A DNA stretch of 64,000 nt from JADJDM01 sp044352985 (lineage in GTDB: Bacteria; Bacteroidota; Bacteroidia; B-17B0; Aurantibacillaceae). The notes below the pieces were generated by a model, which was not told the origin of the DNA, searched no databases, and worked only from the letters and a program-made list of their open reading frames with translations. Shown here one piece after another: positions 1 through 8,485 of this stretch. Every line of letters starts with the position of its first letter. Positions within the stretch are counted from its first letter, which is position 1. A program made the translations under genes and the position numbers. The stretch covers positions 62,001 to 126,000 of the forward strand of contig JBILCU010000004.1 in assembly GCA_044352985.1 (NCBI GenBank), in the 5' to 3' direction.

Positions 1-68
1 TCAAAAGGAAAATATTCTTCAACATGTTTTTTGCACATGCAATAATCTCTAAGTTCTTCAATGTTCAT
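1..68 (-). CDS. MmcQ/YjbR family protein, N-terminal fragment
   Basis: This is the first 22 codons of a gene that runs off the left edge of the window. It starts at an ATG read from positions 68-66 and begins MNIEELRDYCMCKKHVEEYF. That start resembles the opening of MmcQ/YjbR family proteins (small proteins with a CyaY-like fold, often called DNA-binding although the function is poorly known), which usually read MNIEELR(D/E)YCL...GVEE.FPF. Only the extreme N-terminus is visible, so the assignment rests on the start pattern. It lies downstream of the ridA terminator and is probably transcribed separately. Confidence 0.6.
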   Translation of the reverse strand, partial: MNIEELRDYCMCKKHVEEYFPF

Positions 69-95
69 ATTTATCTTCGATTTTTGTCAATAAAA

Positions 96-120
96 AAAGC
101 GGTTTTTTTAAAACCGCTTT
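96..120 (-). terminator. Rho-independent terminator of the hppD-ridA unit
   Basis: A perfect inverted repeat with arms AAAGCGGTTTT and AAAACCGCTTT separated by 3 nt. On the minus strand the hairpin is followed by a run of seven T, which fits termination of leftward transcription leaving ridA 22 bp upstream. Confidence 0.85.
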
Positions 121-141
121 CAAATGTTTGAAAGGAGAAAA

Positions 142-519
142 TTATTTAACAGCTTCTAAACTGATTTCAACGTTTGCGTCTTTTGGTAAACGACGAGCCT
201 CAATTGTTGCACGCGCAGGAAAATTACTTGTAAAATAAGCACTATACACTTCATTTACCTGAACAAAGTTGTTCATATCACTTAAAAAAATACTGGTTTT
301 AACTACATTTTCGTAAGTCATTCCGGCTTCTTTTAAAATTTCACCAAGGTAATCCATTACTTGTTTGGTTTCATCTTTAATCGAAAGTTTCATCAACTTA
401 TTGGTTTGTAAATCCAAGGCAATTGTTCCAGAAACATACAAGGTATCACCTGCCAATACTGCCTGATTGTACGGACCGATTGGTGCCGGTGAATTTGGTG
501 TCATGATTATTTTTTTCAT
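142..519 (-). CDS. ridA: RidA family enamine/imine deaminase
   Basis: A 125-residue protein of normal RidA (YjgF/YER057c/UK114) length. RidA enzymes hydrolyse reactive enamine/imine intermediates released by PLP enzymes to ketoacids and ammonia in the cytoplasm. The N-terminal PxPIGPYNQAV segment, VSGTIALD and the C-terminal ARATIE motif with the substrate-binding Arg (R103), followed by VEISLEAV with E118, are all present, so the active site looks intact. It lies 28 bp downstream of the HPPD gene and is followed by a strong terminator, so the two are probably cotranscribed. Whether it serves tyrosine breakdown specifically is inference from position only. Confidence 0.93.
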   Translation of the reverse strand: MKKIIMTPNSPAPIGPYNQAVLAGDTLYVSGTIALDLQTNKLMKLSIKDETKQVMDYLGEILKEAGMTYENVVKTSIFLSDMNNFVQVNEVYSAYFTSNFPARATIEARRLPKDANVEISLEAVK

Positions 520-547
520 GTAATAATTGATTGAATTGTTTTTAAAA

Positions 548-1690
548 TTAAAGTGTTCCTCTTAATGCTTGTTCTCTTTCAATGGATTCAAATAATGCTT
601 TGAAATTTCCTGCGCCAAATCCTTTTGCTCCTTCGCGCTGAATGATTTCAAAGAATAGGGTAGGGCGGTCTTCTACTGGTTTTGTGAAAATTTGAAGTAA
701 GTATCCGTCTTCATCACAGTCGATTAAAATTCCGTGTTTTGCCAATGTGTCAATATCTTCTTTTACACCCGGTATACGAACTTTTACATCATCGTAGTAA
801 GCTTTAGGCGGTGCAGATAAAAACTCAACACCTCTTGCACTTAAATCTTTAACTGTGGTTAAAATATCATCTGTAGCAACAGCAATGTGCTGAACACCTG
901 AACCTTCATAAAACTCAATGTATTCTTCAATTTGAGATTTTTTCTTTCCTTCTGCCGGCTCGTTAATCGGGAACTTAATTCTTCCATTTCCATTTGCCAT
1001 CACTTTACTCATCAATGCAGAATATTCAGTATGAATTTGTTTATCATCAAAAGTTAAAAGGTTAATGAATCCCATTACTTTTGAATACCAATCTACCCAT
1101 ATATTCATTTCATTCCAGCCAACATTACCCACCATGTGGTCAATGAATTTTAATCCTGTTGGGGTTGGGTTGTAATCTGATTTCCAATCTACATAACCTG
1201 GTAAAAATGTACCATTATAATTTTTACGTTCAACAAACATGTGCACTGTTTCTCCATAAGTGTAAATACCTGAGCGAATTATGTAACCATTTTCATCTTC
1301 TTCGCGAGTTGGCTCCATAAATGGCTTAGCCCCTCGTTTTACAGTCTCTTCAAATGATTTAGTTGCATCATCAACCCATAGTGCAATTACTTTTACACCA
1401 TCACCATGTTTTGCCAAATGTTGATTGATTGGAGAAGATGAATTAAGTGGTGTTGTTAATACAATTCTTATTTTATCTTGTTTTAAAACATAAGAAGCAT
1501 ATTCACGGCATCCAGTTTCTAAACCTTTATAAGCAAGTGATTGAAAACCAAAAGCGGTTTTGTAATAGTGTGCTGATTGCTTTGCATTTCCTACATAAAA
1601 TTCAACATAATCAGTTCCGTTTAATGGAAGGAAATCTCCCGCGTCTTGATAAATTTTTTCTAATGTTGGTGCAACGTCTTTTGTATTCAT
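548..1690 (-). CDS. hppD: 4-hydroxyphenylpyruvate dioxygenase
   Basis: A 380-residue non-haem Fe(II) dioxygenase that converts 4-hydroxyphenylpyruvate to homogentisate in tyrosine catabolism. Two vicinal-oxygen-chelate domains are visible (about residues 20-160 and 180-355). The iron triad fits H185 (FIDHMVGN), H268 (GVQHIAVAT) and E348 (LFFEIIQR), and the C-terminal GFGAGNFKALFESIE gate helix is present. Length is normal for the family. A TAnnTTTG box at 1816-1823 on the minus strand would give a leader of about 120 nt. No homogentisate dioxygenase or fumarylacetoacetase is in the window, so the rest of the pathway must be elsewhere. Confidence 0.96.
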   Translation of the reverse strand: MNTKDVAPTLEKIYQDAGDFLPLNGTDYVEFYVGNAKQSAHYYKTAFGFQSLAYKGLETGCREYASYVLKQDKIRIVLTTPLNSSSPINQHLAKHGDGVKVIALWVDDATKSFEETVKRGAKPFMEPTREEDENGYIIRSGIYTYGETVHMFVERKNYNGTFLPGYVDWKSDYNPTPTGLKFIDHMVGNVGWNEMNIWVDWYSKVMGFINLLTFDDKQIHTEYSALMSKVMANGNGRIKFPINEPAEGKKKSQIEEYIEFYEGSGVQHIAVATDDILTTVKDLSARGVEFLSAPPKAYYDDVKVRIPGVKEDIDTLAKHGILIDCDEDGYLLQIFTKPVEDRPTLFFEIIQREGAKGFGAGNFKALFESIEREQALRGTL

Positions 1691-1815
1691 TTTTTTAGTT
1701 TTTTAGTTGATTAAATAAAGTTTAAGTTATAGCTTTTATAGAAATTGAAGTAAGTTTTACCATTGCGCCATGTGTTGCGCTGTTGTTTGATTTGTGCAAT
1801 CTGAACTCATAAAAA

Positions 1816-1823
1816 CAAATTTA
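1816..1823 (-). promoter_or_regulatory. Candidate -7 promoter box of hppD
   Basis: Minus-strand TAAATTTG matches the Bacteroidota -7 consensus TAnnTTTG. The implied transcript starts near 1812 and has an unusually long leader of about 120 nt before the ATG at 1690. Confidence 0.5.
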
Positions 1824-1851
1824 TAAAAAACATTAAAATCAACATCAAAAA

Positions 1852-2661
1852 TCAACAATATTTTTTCATTGATTCGTGAATTTTAGAAGCCTCTAATTGA
1901 GAAACCTGAGCAAAATCATTTTTTGAGGAAGCATAAATTATTCCGCGAGATGAATTAATGAGTAATCCTATGTCTTTATTCATACCATATTCACATACTT
2001 CTTCCAAACTACCTCCCTGAGCTCCAACTCCGGGTACCAATAAAAAATGATTAGGAATTATTTTTCTGATTTCTTTTAAAGATTCTGCTTTTGTTGCACC
2101 AACTACATACATCATGTTTCGTTCATTTCCCCAAGTAGCAGAAGTTGAAATTACCTCTTCAAACAATTTTTTATTGCTTGTGTTTAAAAACTGGAAGTCA
2201 AAAGCACCTTCGTTAGAAGTTAAACCCAACACAATCACCCATTTATTTGGTAATCCTAAAAATGGTTTTACAGAATCGCTTCCCATATATGGTGCAACGG
2301 TAATGGAGTCAAAATTTAAGGTTTCTAAAAAAGCTTTTGCATACATTGCACTTGTGTTGCCAATGTCTCCACGTTTTGCATCAGCAATGGTAAAATGATT
2401 AGGGTAATTTGTATTTAAATACTGAATGGTTTTTTCTAAACTTACCCAACCTTTAATTCCGTATGCCTCATAAAATGCTGTGTTTGGCTTATATGCAACG
2501 CAGTGCATATGTGTAGCGTCAATTATTGCTTTGTTGAATTCAAAAATAGGATCTTCCGTTTGCAAAAGATGTTCTGGTATTTTTTTTAAATCCGGATCTA
2601 AACCAACGCATAAAAATGTTTTTTTGGTTCTTATTTGTTGTATTAATTGTTCGTGAGTCAT
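1852..2661 (-). CDS. pyrF: Orotidine 5'-phosphate decarboxylase (type 2)
   Basis: A 269-residue protein of the longer PyrF subfamily. It decarboxylates OMP to UMP, the last step of de novo pyrimidine synthesis. FLCVGLDPD near the N-terminus and the catalytic ADAKRGDIGNT segment (D94-K96-D99) are visible, as is the C-terminal LVPGVGAQGG phosphate-binding loop followed by NSSRGIIYAS. The start codon overlaps the stop of the upstream phosphatase gene by 4 bp (ATGA), which indicates translational coupling. Confidence 0.95.
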   Translation of the reverse strand: MTHEQLIQQIRTKKTFLCVGLDPDLKKIPEHLLQTEDPIFEFNKAIIDATHMHCVAYKPNTAFYEAYGIKGWVSLEKTIQYLNTNYPNHFTIADAKRGDIGNTSAMYAKAFLETLNFDSITVAPYMGSDSVKPFLGLPNKWVIVLGLTSNEGAFDFQFLNTSNKKLFEEVISTSATWGNERNMMYVVGATKAESLKEIRKIIPNHFLLVPGVGAQGGSLEEVCEYGMNKDIGLLINSSRGIIYASSKNDFAQVSQLEASKIHESMKKYC

Positions 2662-3125
2662 TTTTTATTTAAAATCAATTCATCGGTTAATTTATCGCAT
2701 GCTATATATATCAATTGAAAAACATCTTCAAACTCTTTTTCGTTTCCATAGTAAGGATCAGGAACGGGTAAATTTTTACCTGGAGTAAGTTGATTAAGTA
2801 AAAAATCTACTTTACGGTGATGGTGTTTTTCGCTTGAAATTGAAATTACATTCTTGTAATTGCTTTCATCCATTACAAAAATCCTATCGAATTCATCAAA
2901 ATCGGCTTTTGAAAATTTTCTGGCTTTTAATTTACTGATGTCAACTCCGTTTTTTTTAGCGTTTTTGATCGAACGCTTGTCAGGTTGCTCACCGATATGA
3001 TAGCCGGCTGTTCCTGCAGAATCAATATCCAATGCTAGATTTTTTTTTGTTGAAAGATGTTTGAGTACACCCTCTGCAACTGGTGAGCGACAAATGTTTC
3101 CTAAACAAACCATCAAAATTTTCAT
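2658..3125 (-). CDS. Low-molecular-weight protein-tyrosine phosphatase
   Basis: About 155 residues from the ATG at 3125. That start places the P-loop C7-LGNIC-R13-S (CX5RS motif) close to the N-terminus as in the family; an upstream in-frame codon would add 16 untypical residues. The general-acid loop VPDPYYG is present. Such enzymes dephosphorylate tyrosine residues in the cytoplasm and are often involved in polysaccharide control, but here the coupled neighbour is pyrF, so the substrate cannot be inferred. Confidence 0.93.
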   Translation of the reverse strand: MKILMVCLGNICRSPVAEGVLKHLSTKKNLALDIDSAGTAGYHIGEQPDKRSIKNAKKNGVDISKLKARKFSKADFDEFDRIFVMDESNYKNVISISSEKHHHRKVDFLLNQLTPGKNLPVPDPYYGNEKEFEDVFQLIYIACDKLTDELILNKK

Positions 3126-3173
3126 TCCAATAAAAAGCTTAATTTTATGAGCTACAAACTTAGTAAAAATCAA

Positions 3174-4025
3174 ATGATAATAGCAGATAGCGGCAGTACA
3201 AAAACAACCTGGCGAATTTCAAATAAAGAACAAAAATATTTGGATGTGAGCACAGATGGTATTAATCCTTATTTTCAATCTTCTGACGATATTAATGCAA
3301 TTATTAAAAATCAGTTGCTTCCTAAATTGTCCTCAGAATGGTTTGAAGCATTAGATGTTTTACACTTTTATGGTGCAGGCTGTTCAAACGATGAAAAAAT
3401 AAAATCTGTTATTTCAGGCTTAAAATCCGGATTTGAAAAATGTCAAGTTCATGTAGATCACGATTTATTAGCTTCAGCAAGAGCTTTATTAGGAAATGAA
3501 AGTGGAATAGCTTGTATTTTAGGTACGGGCTCAAATTCTTGTTTGTATTTAAATGGTAAAATAATTGAAAACATTCCTTCATGGGGGTATATGTTTGGTG
3601 ATTTTGGAAGTGGTGCACACATAGGGAAAGAATTTATTCAAGCTTACGCAAATAATCAATTTTCATCATCATTAAAAAAAGAATTGGAAGCAGTAGGAAT
3701 TGATCGTGAAACCATTTTAAATCAAGTGTATCAAAAACCTTTACCTAATCGTTATCTGGCATCTTTTTCTAAAATTGCTGGTAACTTTACTCATCATGAT
3801 TCAATCAATGAATTAGTGATAGCTTGTTTTGATAAATTTTTCACACATCAGGTAGAAATTTATACCAATTATTCTCAATATGAAATTTCTTTTGTTGGTT
3901 CCATTTCATATCACTTTTCTAAACAGCTGCAAGAAGCTGCTAAAAGAAAAAATCTTAAAGTTGGAACTACATTAAAAGAACCAATTAACGGACTTTTTAA
4001 TTTCCATACTAATCAATCGATTTGA
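3174..4025 (+). CDS. BadF/BadG/BcrA/BcrD-type ATPase, putative amino-sugar kinase
   Basis: About 283 residues from the ATG at 3174; a start at 3147 would add nine residues but would lie 21 bp from the divergent phosphatase. The family-typical opening MIIADSGSTKTTW is the ASKHA phosphate-1 loop, and GIACILGTGSN plus GYMFGDFGSGAHIGKEF supply the second phosphate loop and adjacent helix. This family includes N-acetylglucosamine kinase, so a cytoplasmic role in cell-wall amino-sugar recycling is likely but unproven. The divergent neighbour is the phosphatase. Confidence 0.85.
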   Translation: MIIADSGSTKTTWRISNKEQKYLDVSTDGINPYFQSSDDINAIIKNQLLPKLSSEWFEALDVLHFYGAGCSNDEKIKSVISGLKSGFEKCQVHVDHDLLASARALLGNESGIACILGTGSNSCLYLNGKIIENIPSWGYMFGDFGSGAHIGKEFIQAYANNQFSSSLKKELEAVGIDRETILNQVYQKPLPNRYLASFSKIAGNFTHHDSINELVIACFDKFFTHQVEIYTNYSQYEISFVGSISYHFSKQLQEAAKRKNLKVGTTLKEPINGLFNFHTNQSI

Positions 4026-4099
4026 TTTTTTACCATTTAACTGTAAAATCAATAAAATAAATTTAAGTTTTGTAAAACATCACTAATAAAGATATTAGT

Positions 4100-4107
4100 T
4101 ACTTTTG
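4100..4107 (+). promoter_or_regulatory. Candidate -7 promoter box of the CoA-transferase operon
   Basis: TACTTTTG matches TAnnTTTG and lies 32 bp upstream of the scoA ATG. Confidence 0.5.
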
Positions 4108-4139
4108 CTTACGAATTTTAATATAAATGATAAGATATT

Positions 4140-4838
4140 ATGATAAATAAAGTTGTTGCCAATGCAGAAGAAGCATTAAAAGGAATAGTAGACGGAATGA
4201 CCATTATGATGGGGGGGTTTGGTTTATGTGGTATTCCTGAAAATAGCATAACAGCATTAATTAAAAAAGGAACTAAAAATTTAACCTGCATTAGTAATAA
4301 TGCTGGTGTGGATGATTTTGGACTTGGATTATTACTTCAAACAAAGCAAATCAAAAAAATGATTTCTTCGTATGTAGGTGAAAATGCTGAATTTGAGCGC
4401 CAAATGTTGAGTGGAGAATTAGAAGTAGACTTAATACCTCAAGGAACATTAGCTACACGTTGTTTAATGGCCGGTTATGGTATTCCATTTTTCCCTACAC
4501 CAGCAGGAGTAGGGACTGAAGTTGCTAATGGCAAACAAATCATTAACTGGAAAGGTCGTGATTATTTAATTGAAGAAGCTTTTGAAGCAGATTTTGCAAT
4601 TGTAAAAGCCTGGAAAGGAGATACTGCAGGTAATTTAATCTTCAGATCAACAGCTCGTAATTTTAATCAACCTATGTCGATGGGCGGAAAAATTACCATT
4701 GCAGAGGTGGAAGAATTGGTGCCTGCCGGACAATTACAGCCTGATCAAATTCATACCCCTGGAATTTATGTTCATCGTATTTTTCAAGGAAATAACTACG
4801 AAAAACGTATTGAGCAACGTACGGTTAGAAAAAAATAA
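4140..4838 (+). CDS. scoA: 3-oxoacid CoA-transferase subunit A
   Basis: A 232-residue alpha subunit of a family I CoA-transferase that moves CoA from succinyl-CoA to acetoacetate (or a related 3-oxoacid). MMGGFGLCGIPENSI is the conserved glycine-rich N-terminal motif, and the SNNAGVDDFGLGLLL and GTEVANGK segments are typical. The B subunit follows 29 bp downstream. The pair probably feeds ketone-body or branched-chain/aromatic degradation products into acetoacetyl-CoA; homogentisate breakdown from the nearby HPPD also yields acetoacetate, a plausible but inferred link. Confidence 0.93.
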   Translation: MINKVVANAEEALKGIVDGMTIMMGGFGLCGIPENSITALIKKGTKNLTCISNNAGVDDFGLGLLLQTKQIKKMISSYVGENAEFERQMLSGELEVDLIPQGTLATRCLMAGYGIPFFPTPAGVGTEVANGKQIINWKGRDYLIEEAFEADFAIVKAWKGDTAGNLIFRSTARNFNQPMSMGGKITIAEVEELVPAGQLQPDQIHTPGIYVHRIFQGNNYEKRIEQRTVRKK

Positions 4839-4867
4839 ATTCATTTAATTTCAAAATTAATTAAGAC

Positions 4868-5524
4868 ATGTTAGATAAAAACGGTATAGCAAAACGAATA
4901 GCAAAAGAGGTTAAAGATGGTATGTATGTTAATTTAGGAATTGGCATTCCTACTTTGGTTGCAAACTTCATTCCTGAAGGAATAAATGTAGAACTGCAAT
5001 CAGAAAACGGAATTTTGGGCATGGGTCCTTTTCCTTTTGAAGGAGAAGAAGATGCGGATTTAATAAACGCAGGTAAACAAACGGTTACTTTGCTTGATGG
5101 TGCTTCTATTTTTGATTCTGCAATGAGTTTTGGAATGATTCGCGCTCAAAAAGTAGATTTAACTATTTTAGGAGCTATGGAAGTAAGTGAAACCGGAGAC
5201 ATTGCCAATTGGAAAATTCCTGGGAAAATGGTAAAAGGTATGGGTGGAGCTATGGATTTAGTGGCTTCTGCAAAAAATATAATTGTTGCCATGCAACATG
5301 TAAATAAAGCTGGCGAATCTAAATTATTACCAAAATGCGAATTGCCTTTAACAGGTATAAAGTGCGTTAAAAAAATAGTAACAGAATTAGCAGTTTTAGA
5401 AGTACTACCTGAAGGTGGATTTAAATTATTGGAACGAGCTCCGGGGGTAAGTGTTGAAGAAATTAAAAAGGCAACTGCTGGTAAATTACTTATTGATGGC
5501 GAAGTGCCTGAAATGATAATTTAA
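4868..5524 (+). CDS. scoB: 3-oxoacid CoA-transferase subunit B
   Basis: A 218-residue beta subunit. The catalytic glutamate is visible as E46 in LQSENGILGMG, the residue that forms the glutamyl-CoA thioester in this family. GIGIPTLVANFIPEG precedes it. It directly follows subunit A and is followed within 20 bp by a strong terminator, so the operon is two genes long. Confidence 0.94.
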   Translation: MLDKNGIAKRIAKEVKDGMYVNLGIGIPTLVANFIPEGINVELQSENGILGMGPFPFEGEEDADLINAGKQTVTLLDGASIFDSAMSFGMIRAQKVDLTILGAMEVSETGDIANWKIPGKMVKGMGGAMDLVASAKNIIVAMQHVNKAGESKLLPKCELPLTGIKCVKKIVTELAVLEVLPEGGFKLLERAPGVSVEEIKKATAGKLLIDGEVPEMII

Positions 5525-5543
5525 TGTTGTTTAAATACAAAAT

Positions 5544-5571
5544 AAAAAAGGGGCAATATTGCCCCTTTTTT
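5544..5571. terminator. Bidirectional rho-independent terminator
   Basis: A perfect 28-bp palindrome with a GGGGCAAT/ATTGCCCC core flanked by A and T tracts. It lies between the convergent scoB and PaaE-like genes and has T runs on both strands, so it can serve both. Confidence 0.92.
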
Positions 5572-5603
5572 ATTTTAATTCCCATTTTAATTGAACTCTA
5601 TCA

Positions 5604-6683
5604 TCAAATTGCATCGTAATCAACTATCAATTTATCAGTAAGAGGATGTGCTTGGCAAGTTAAAATATAACCTTCTTCCACTTCAGCATCAGTAAGAGCA
5701 AAATTTGCATCCATTTTTGCTTTTCCTTCTATAACTTTTGCTCTACAAGTACAACAAACTGCCCCTTTACAACTATATGGTACGTCAACACCAGCTTCTA
5801 AAGCTGCATCCAAAACATTTTTGCCTTTTGTATTTAAGCTAAAATTGGTTTCAATACCATATTGAATAACAGTTACATTACTGTCAACATTTTCACCTGT
5901 TACCACATTTTTCTCAGCAGCTTCTACTGCTTCAATTACTGATGAAAAATATTCAATGTGAATTTTATCTTGTTTTATGTTAAGTTGTTGAAGTCCGGTT
6001 TTTACATTTTCCATCATCGGCCCTGGGCCACAAATGAAATATTCGTAATGTTCACCAGTACCTGTAAAATTTTCGGTTAGCGCTAAAACTTTTTCGGGGG
6101 TTATGAATCCTTTTTGCAATGCAGGAATCTCTTTTTCAGATTCATCATACATATAAATCACTTGTAATTGTTGGTTGTTTTGCTCTGCCAGTTTATCAAT
6201 CTCGTTTTTAAAAATAACCGATTCTTCGTTTCTGTTGGCATAAATCAACGTAATTTTACTTTGCTTTTCAATATAAAGTGCAGATTTTAAAATGCTCAAC
6301 ATTGGAGTAATTCCACTTCCTCCGGCAAATAAAATATAATGTTTTTTATTTGCTCCGGATAACACTGAATAAAAATTACCCATTGGAGTCATTACATCAA
6401 TAACATCTCCAACTTTCAAGTTTTGATTAATAAAAGTAGAAACTTTACCGCCACTAACTTCTTTTACAGCAATACGCAAATCGGTTTCGTTGTAAGGTGA
6501 AGTACAAATAGAATAGGAACGTCTTAGTTCTTCGTTATTAACTTTTAATTTTAAAGTAAGGTATTGTCCTTGTTTGTATTGATAATCTGTTTTTAACGTT
6601 ATCGGTAAATCAAATGATACAGAAACAGCATCTGCAGTTTCTCTTCTTACCTCTTTTACTTTTAGTGTATTAAATTTTGCCAT
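5604..6683 (-). CDS. paaE: PaaE-like FAD/NAD(P)H-dependent reductase with 2Fe-2S ferredoxin domain
   Basis: 359 residues from the ATG at 6683, chosen because MAKFNTLKVKEV matches the start of the FAD domain. Domains in order: FAD-binding barrel (about 1-105, RSYSICTSP), NAD(P)-binding domain (about 110-240, FAGGSGITPMLSILKSAL and CGPGPMME) and a C-terminal plant-type ferredoxin (about 270-359). Its four cluster cysteines fit C-x4-C-x2-C in SCKGAVCCTC plus a later TCQ. This architecture matches the reductase of phenylacetyl-CoA epoxidase. No paaABCD genes are nearby, so its partner oxygenase is unknown; it may serve another oxygenase or desaturase. Confidence 0.85.
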   Translation of the reverse strand: MAKFNTLKVKEVRRETADAVSVSFDLPITLKTDYQYKQGQYLTLKLKVNNEELRRSYSICTSPYNETDLRIAVKEVSGGKVSTFINQNLKVGDVIDVMTPMGNFYSVLSGANKKHYILFAGGSGITPMLSILKSALYIEKQSKITLIYANRNEESVIFKNEIDKLAEQNNQQLQVIYMYDESEKEIPALQKGFITPEKVLALTENFTGTGEHYEYFICGPGPMMENVKTGLQQLNIKQDKIHIEYFSSVIEAVEAAEKNVVTGENVDSNVTVIQYGIETNFSLNTKGKNVLDAALEAGVDVPYSCKGAVCCTCRAKVIEGKAKMDANFALTDAEVEEGYILTCQAHPLTDKLIVDYDAI

Positions 6684-6701
6684 TTTATAAAAAATTGACT
6701 C

Positions 6702-6709
6702 CAAAAATA
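6702..6709 (-). promoter_or_regulatory. Candidate -7 promoter box of the PaaE-like gene
   Basis: Minus-strand TATTTTTG matches TAnnTTTG and lies 18 bp before the ATG at 6683. Confidence 0.45.
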
Positions 6710-6738
6710 GTAAAATAGCAGTAACCAGCAATTTTTAC

Positions 6739-6746
6739 TAATTTTG
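6739..6746 (+). promoter_or_regulatory. Candidate -7 promoter box of rbfA
   Basis: TAATTTTG matches TAnnTTTG and ends only 4 bp before the rbfA ATG at 6751, which predicts a transcript beginning at or next to the start codon. Confidence 0.5.
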
Positions 6747-6750
6747 AACT

Positions 6751-7086
6751 ATGGAAAGTATTAGACAAAGTAAGGTATCACGATTATTACAAAAAGAATT
6801 AGCTGAAATTTTTAGAAGCGAATCAAAGAGTTTATTTAATGGAGCATTTATTTCGGTAACTCAAATAAGGGTAAGTCCGGATTTAGGATTTGCCAAAGTT
6901 TATCTTAGTATTATGTTGCCAAAGGATACCAAAAAAGTGCTTGAACAGGTAAAATCTCAGCAATACGGAATTAAAAAAATATTGTTTCCTAAAATTAAAA
7001 ATCAATTTAAGGTAATGCCCGAAATGGCTTTTTATATAGACGATTCTTTGGATTACGCTGAAAAAATCGAACAATTATTAAAATAG
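6751..7086 (+). CDS. rbfA: 30S ribosome-binding factor RbfA
   Basis: A 111-residue small KH-like protein needed for 30S subunit maturation and 16S rRNA 5'-end processing. The opening SIRQSKVSRLLQKELAEIF and the central SPDLGFAKVYLSI segment are typical. Length is normal. The lipoprotein-permease gene starts 28 bp downstream, so they are probably cotranscribed, an arrangement I recall from other Bacteroidota. Confidence 0.92.
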   Translation: MESIRQSKVSRLLQKELAEIFRSESKSLFNGAFISVTQIRVSPDLGFAKVYLSIMLPKDTKKVLEQVKSQQYGIKKILFPKIKNQFKVMPEMAFYIDDSLDYAEKIEQLLK

Positions 7087-7114
7087 AATTTCATAATTCC
7101 TATTTAATCACCAT

Positions 7115-8344
7115 TTGAATTTCCCTTTTTACATAGCAAGCCGTTATCTTGTATCAAAAAAATCTACTAATGCCATAAGTATTATTTCTTGGATTTCTGT
7201 GATTTCCATTGCTGTTGTAACTGCTGCTTTAATTATTGTTTTAAGCGGAATGAACGGATTAACAGGTTTAGTAACTGATTTGTATAATTCTTTCGAAAGT
7301 GATTTAGAAATTAAATCCAAAAACGGTAAATCATTTGTAATTACAGAACAGCATCTTAATAAAATTAAAACACTACCAGAAATTAAAGAAAGTGTTTTTT
7401 GTATTGAAGATAAAGCTTTAGTGAAATACAATGACAGGCAAAGTATAGTTACTCTAAAAGGGGTAAGCAAAAATTTCTTAAATGTCTCTCATTTTGATAC
7501 CCTAGTTTACGAAGGCAGTTTTGTGTTGAAACAACGAGATGCAGATTTTGGAGTCTTTGGTAAAGGTGTGGCCTATCGTTTAGGGATTAATTTATCCGAC
7601 GCATTCAGTCCGGTTACATTATTTAGTCCGAAAAGAGGAAAACAAAGTAGTATTAATCCTGAAGAAGCATTTAACGAATTTAAAATTTATCCATCCGGTA
7701 TTTTTAGCATAAATGATGAATTTGATTTTAAATATGCAATAGTTGATATCGATATGGCAAAACAGTTATTTGACTTTGAACAAAATGAAATAACAGCTCT
7801 CGAATTAAAATGCGGTACCTCAGAAAATATTAAACTAGTTCAGGATAAATTATCAGCCTTATTAGGAAATGAGTTTATCATTAAAAATAGATATCAGCAA
7901 AACGAATTACTTTTTAAAACATTAGAAACCGAAAAATTATGGACTTTTATTATACTCGTTTTCATTTTAATCGTAGCTACTTTTAATATTATTGGTGCAC
8001 TAACCATGCTGATTATTGAGAAAAAGAAAGATATCGTTATCTTGAATAATTTGGGTTGCGATGCAAAAACAATTCGTAAAATTTTCATGATTGAAGGATT
8101 TTTAATTACCACTATCGGATCAATTATAGGATTGCTTTTAGGTTTTACACTTTGCTGGCTACAATTAAAATATGGATTTATTCGTTTTGATGAAGGTTTT
8201 GTTGTTGACGCCTATCCTGTAAAAATTTTATTGAAAGATTTTGTAGCCGTTATTTTAGTTGTCCTTTTTATTGGATTGGCTGCTGCTTGGTATCCGGTGC
8301 ATTTGTTTACCAACAAAAGCATGATGAAGCAGTTGTCGAATTAA
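7115..8344 (+). CDS. FtsX/LolE-family ABC transporter permease
   Basis: 409 residues. The start is probably the TTG at 7115, which gives the expected MNFPFYIASRYLVSKKSTNAI opening. One transmembrane helix follows near residues 20-45 and three more near the C-terminus (about 275-300, 325-350, 370-395), with a large periplasmic domain between: the MacB/LolC/LolE layout. LolCDE-type transporters move lipoproteins out of the inner membrane. No ATPase subunit is adjacent. Function is inferred from topology and family resemblance. Confidence 0.85.
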   Translation: MNFPFYIASRYLVSKKSTNAISIISWISVISIAVVTAALIIVLSGMNGLTGLVTDLYNSFESDLEIKSKNGKSFVITEQHLNKIKTLPEIKESVFCIEDKALVKYNDRQSIVTLKGVSKNFLNVSHFDTLVYEGSFVLKQRDADFGVFGKGVAYRLGINLSDAFSPVTLFSPKRGKQSSINPEEAFNEFKIYPSGIFSINDEFDFKYAIVDIDMAKQLFDFEQNEITALELKCGTSENIKLVQDKLSALLGNEFIIKNRYQQNELLFKTLETEKLWTFIILVFILIVATFNIIGALTMLIIEKKKDIVILNNLGCDAKTIRKIFMIEGFLITTIGSIIGLLLGFTLCWLQLKYGFIRFDEGFVVDAYPVKILLKDFVAVILVVLFIGLAAAWYPVHLFTNKSMMKQLSN

Positions 8345-8461
8345 AAATAAATCTTATTATTCTTCTTTTTTTCTTTCATTTTTAAATAATTATCATATTC
8401 AATTGTTGAATTCGATTATAAATTGCTCAAAAAATCCTGAAAGCTTAAAGTACAATATCAC

Positions 8462-8469
8462 TATATTTG
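8462..8469 (+). promoter_or_regulatory. Candidate -7 promoter box of alaS
   Basis: TATATTTG matches TAnnTTTG and lies 16 bp before the alaS ATG, giving a leader of about a dozen nt. Confidence 0.55.
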
Positions 8470-8485
8470 CGCTTTATTTTTTTAC

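Noticed and set aside
3147..3173. Nine-residue upstream extension of the BadF-type kinase
   Set aside because: The start at 3174 matches the family opening MIIADSGST and leaves more room for the divergent promoters; the longer form is possible but less likely.
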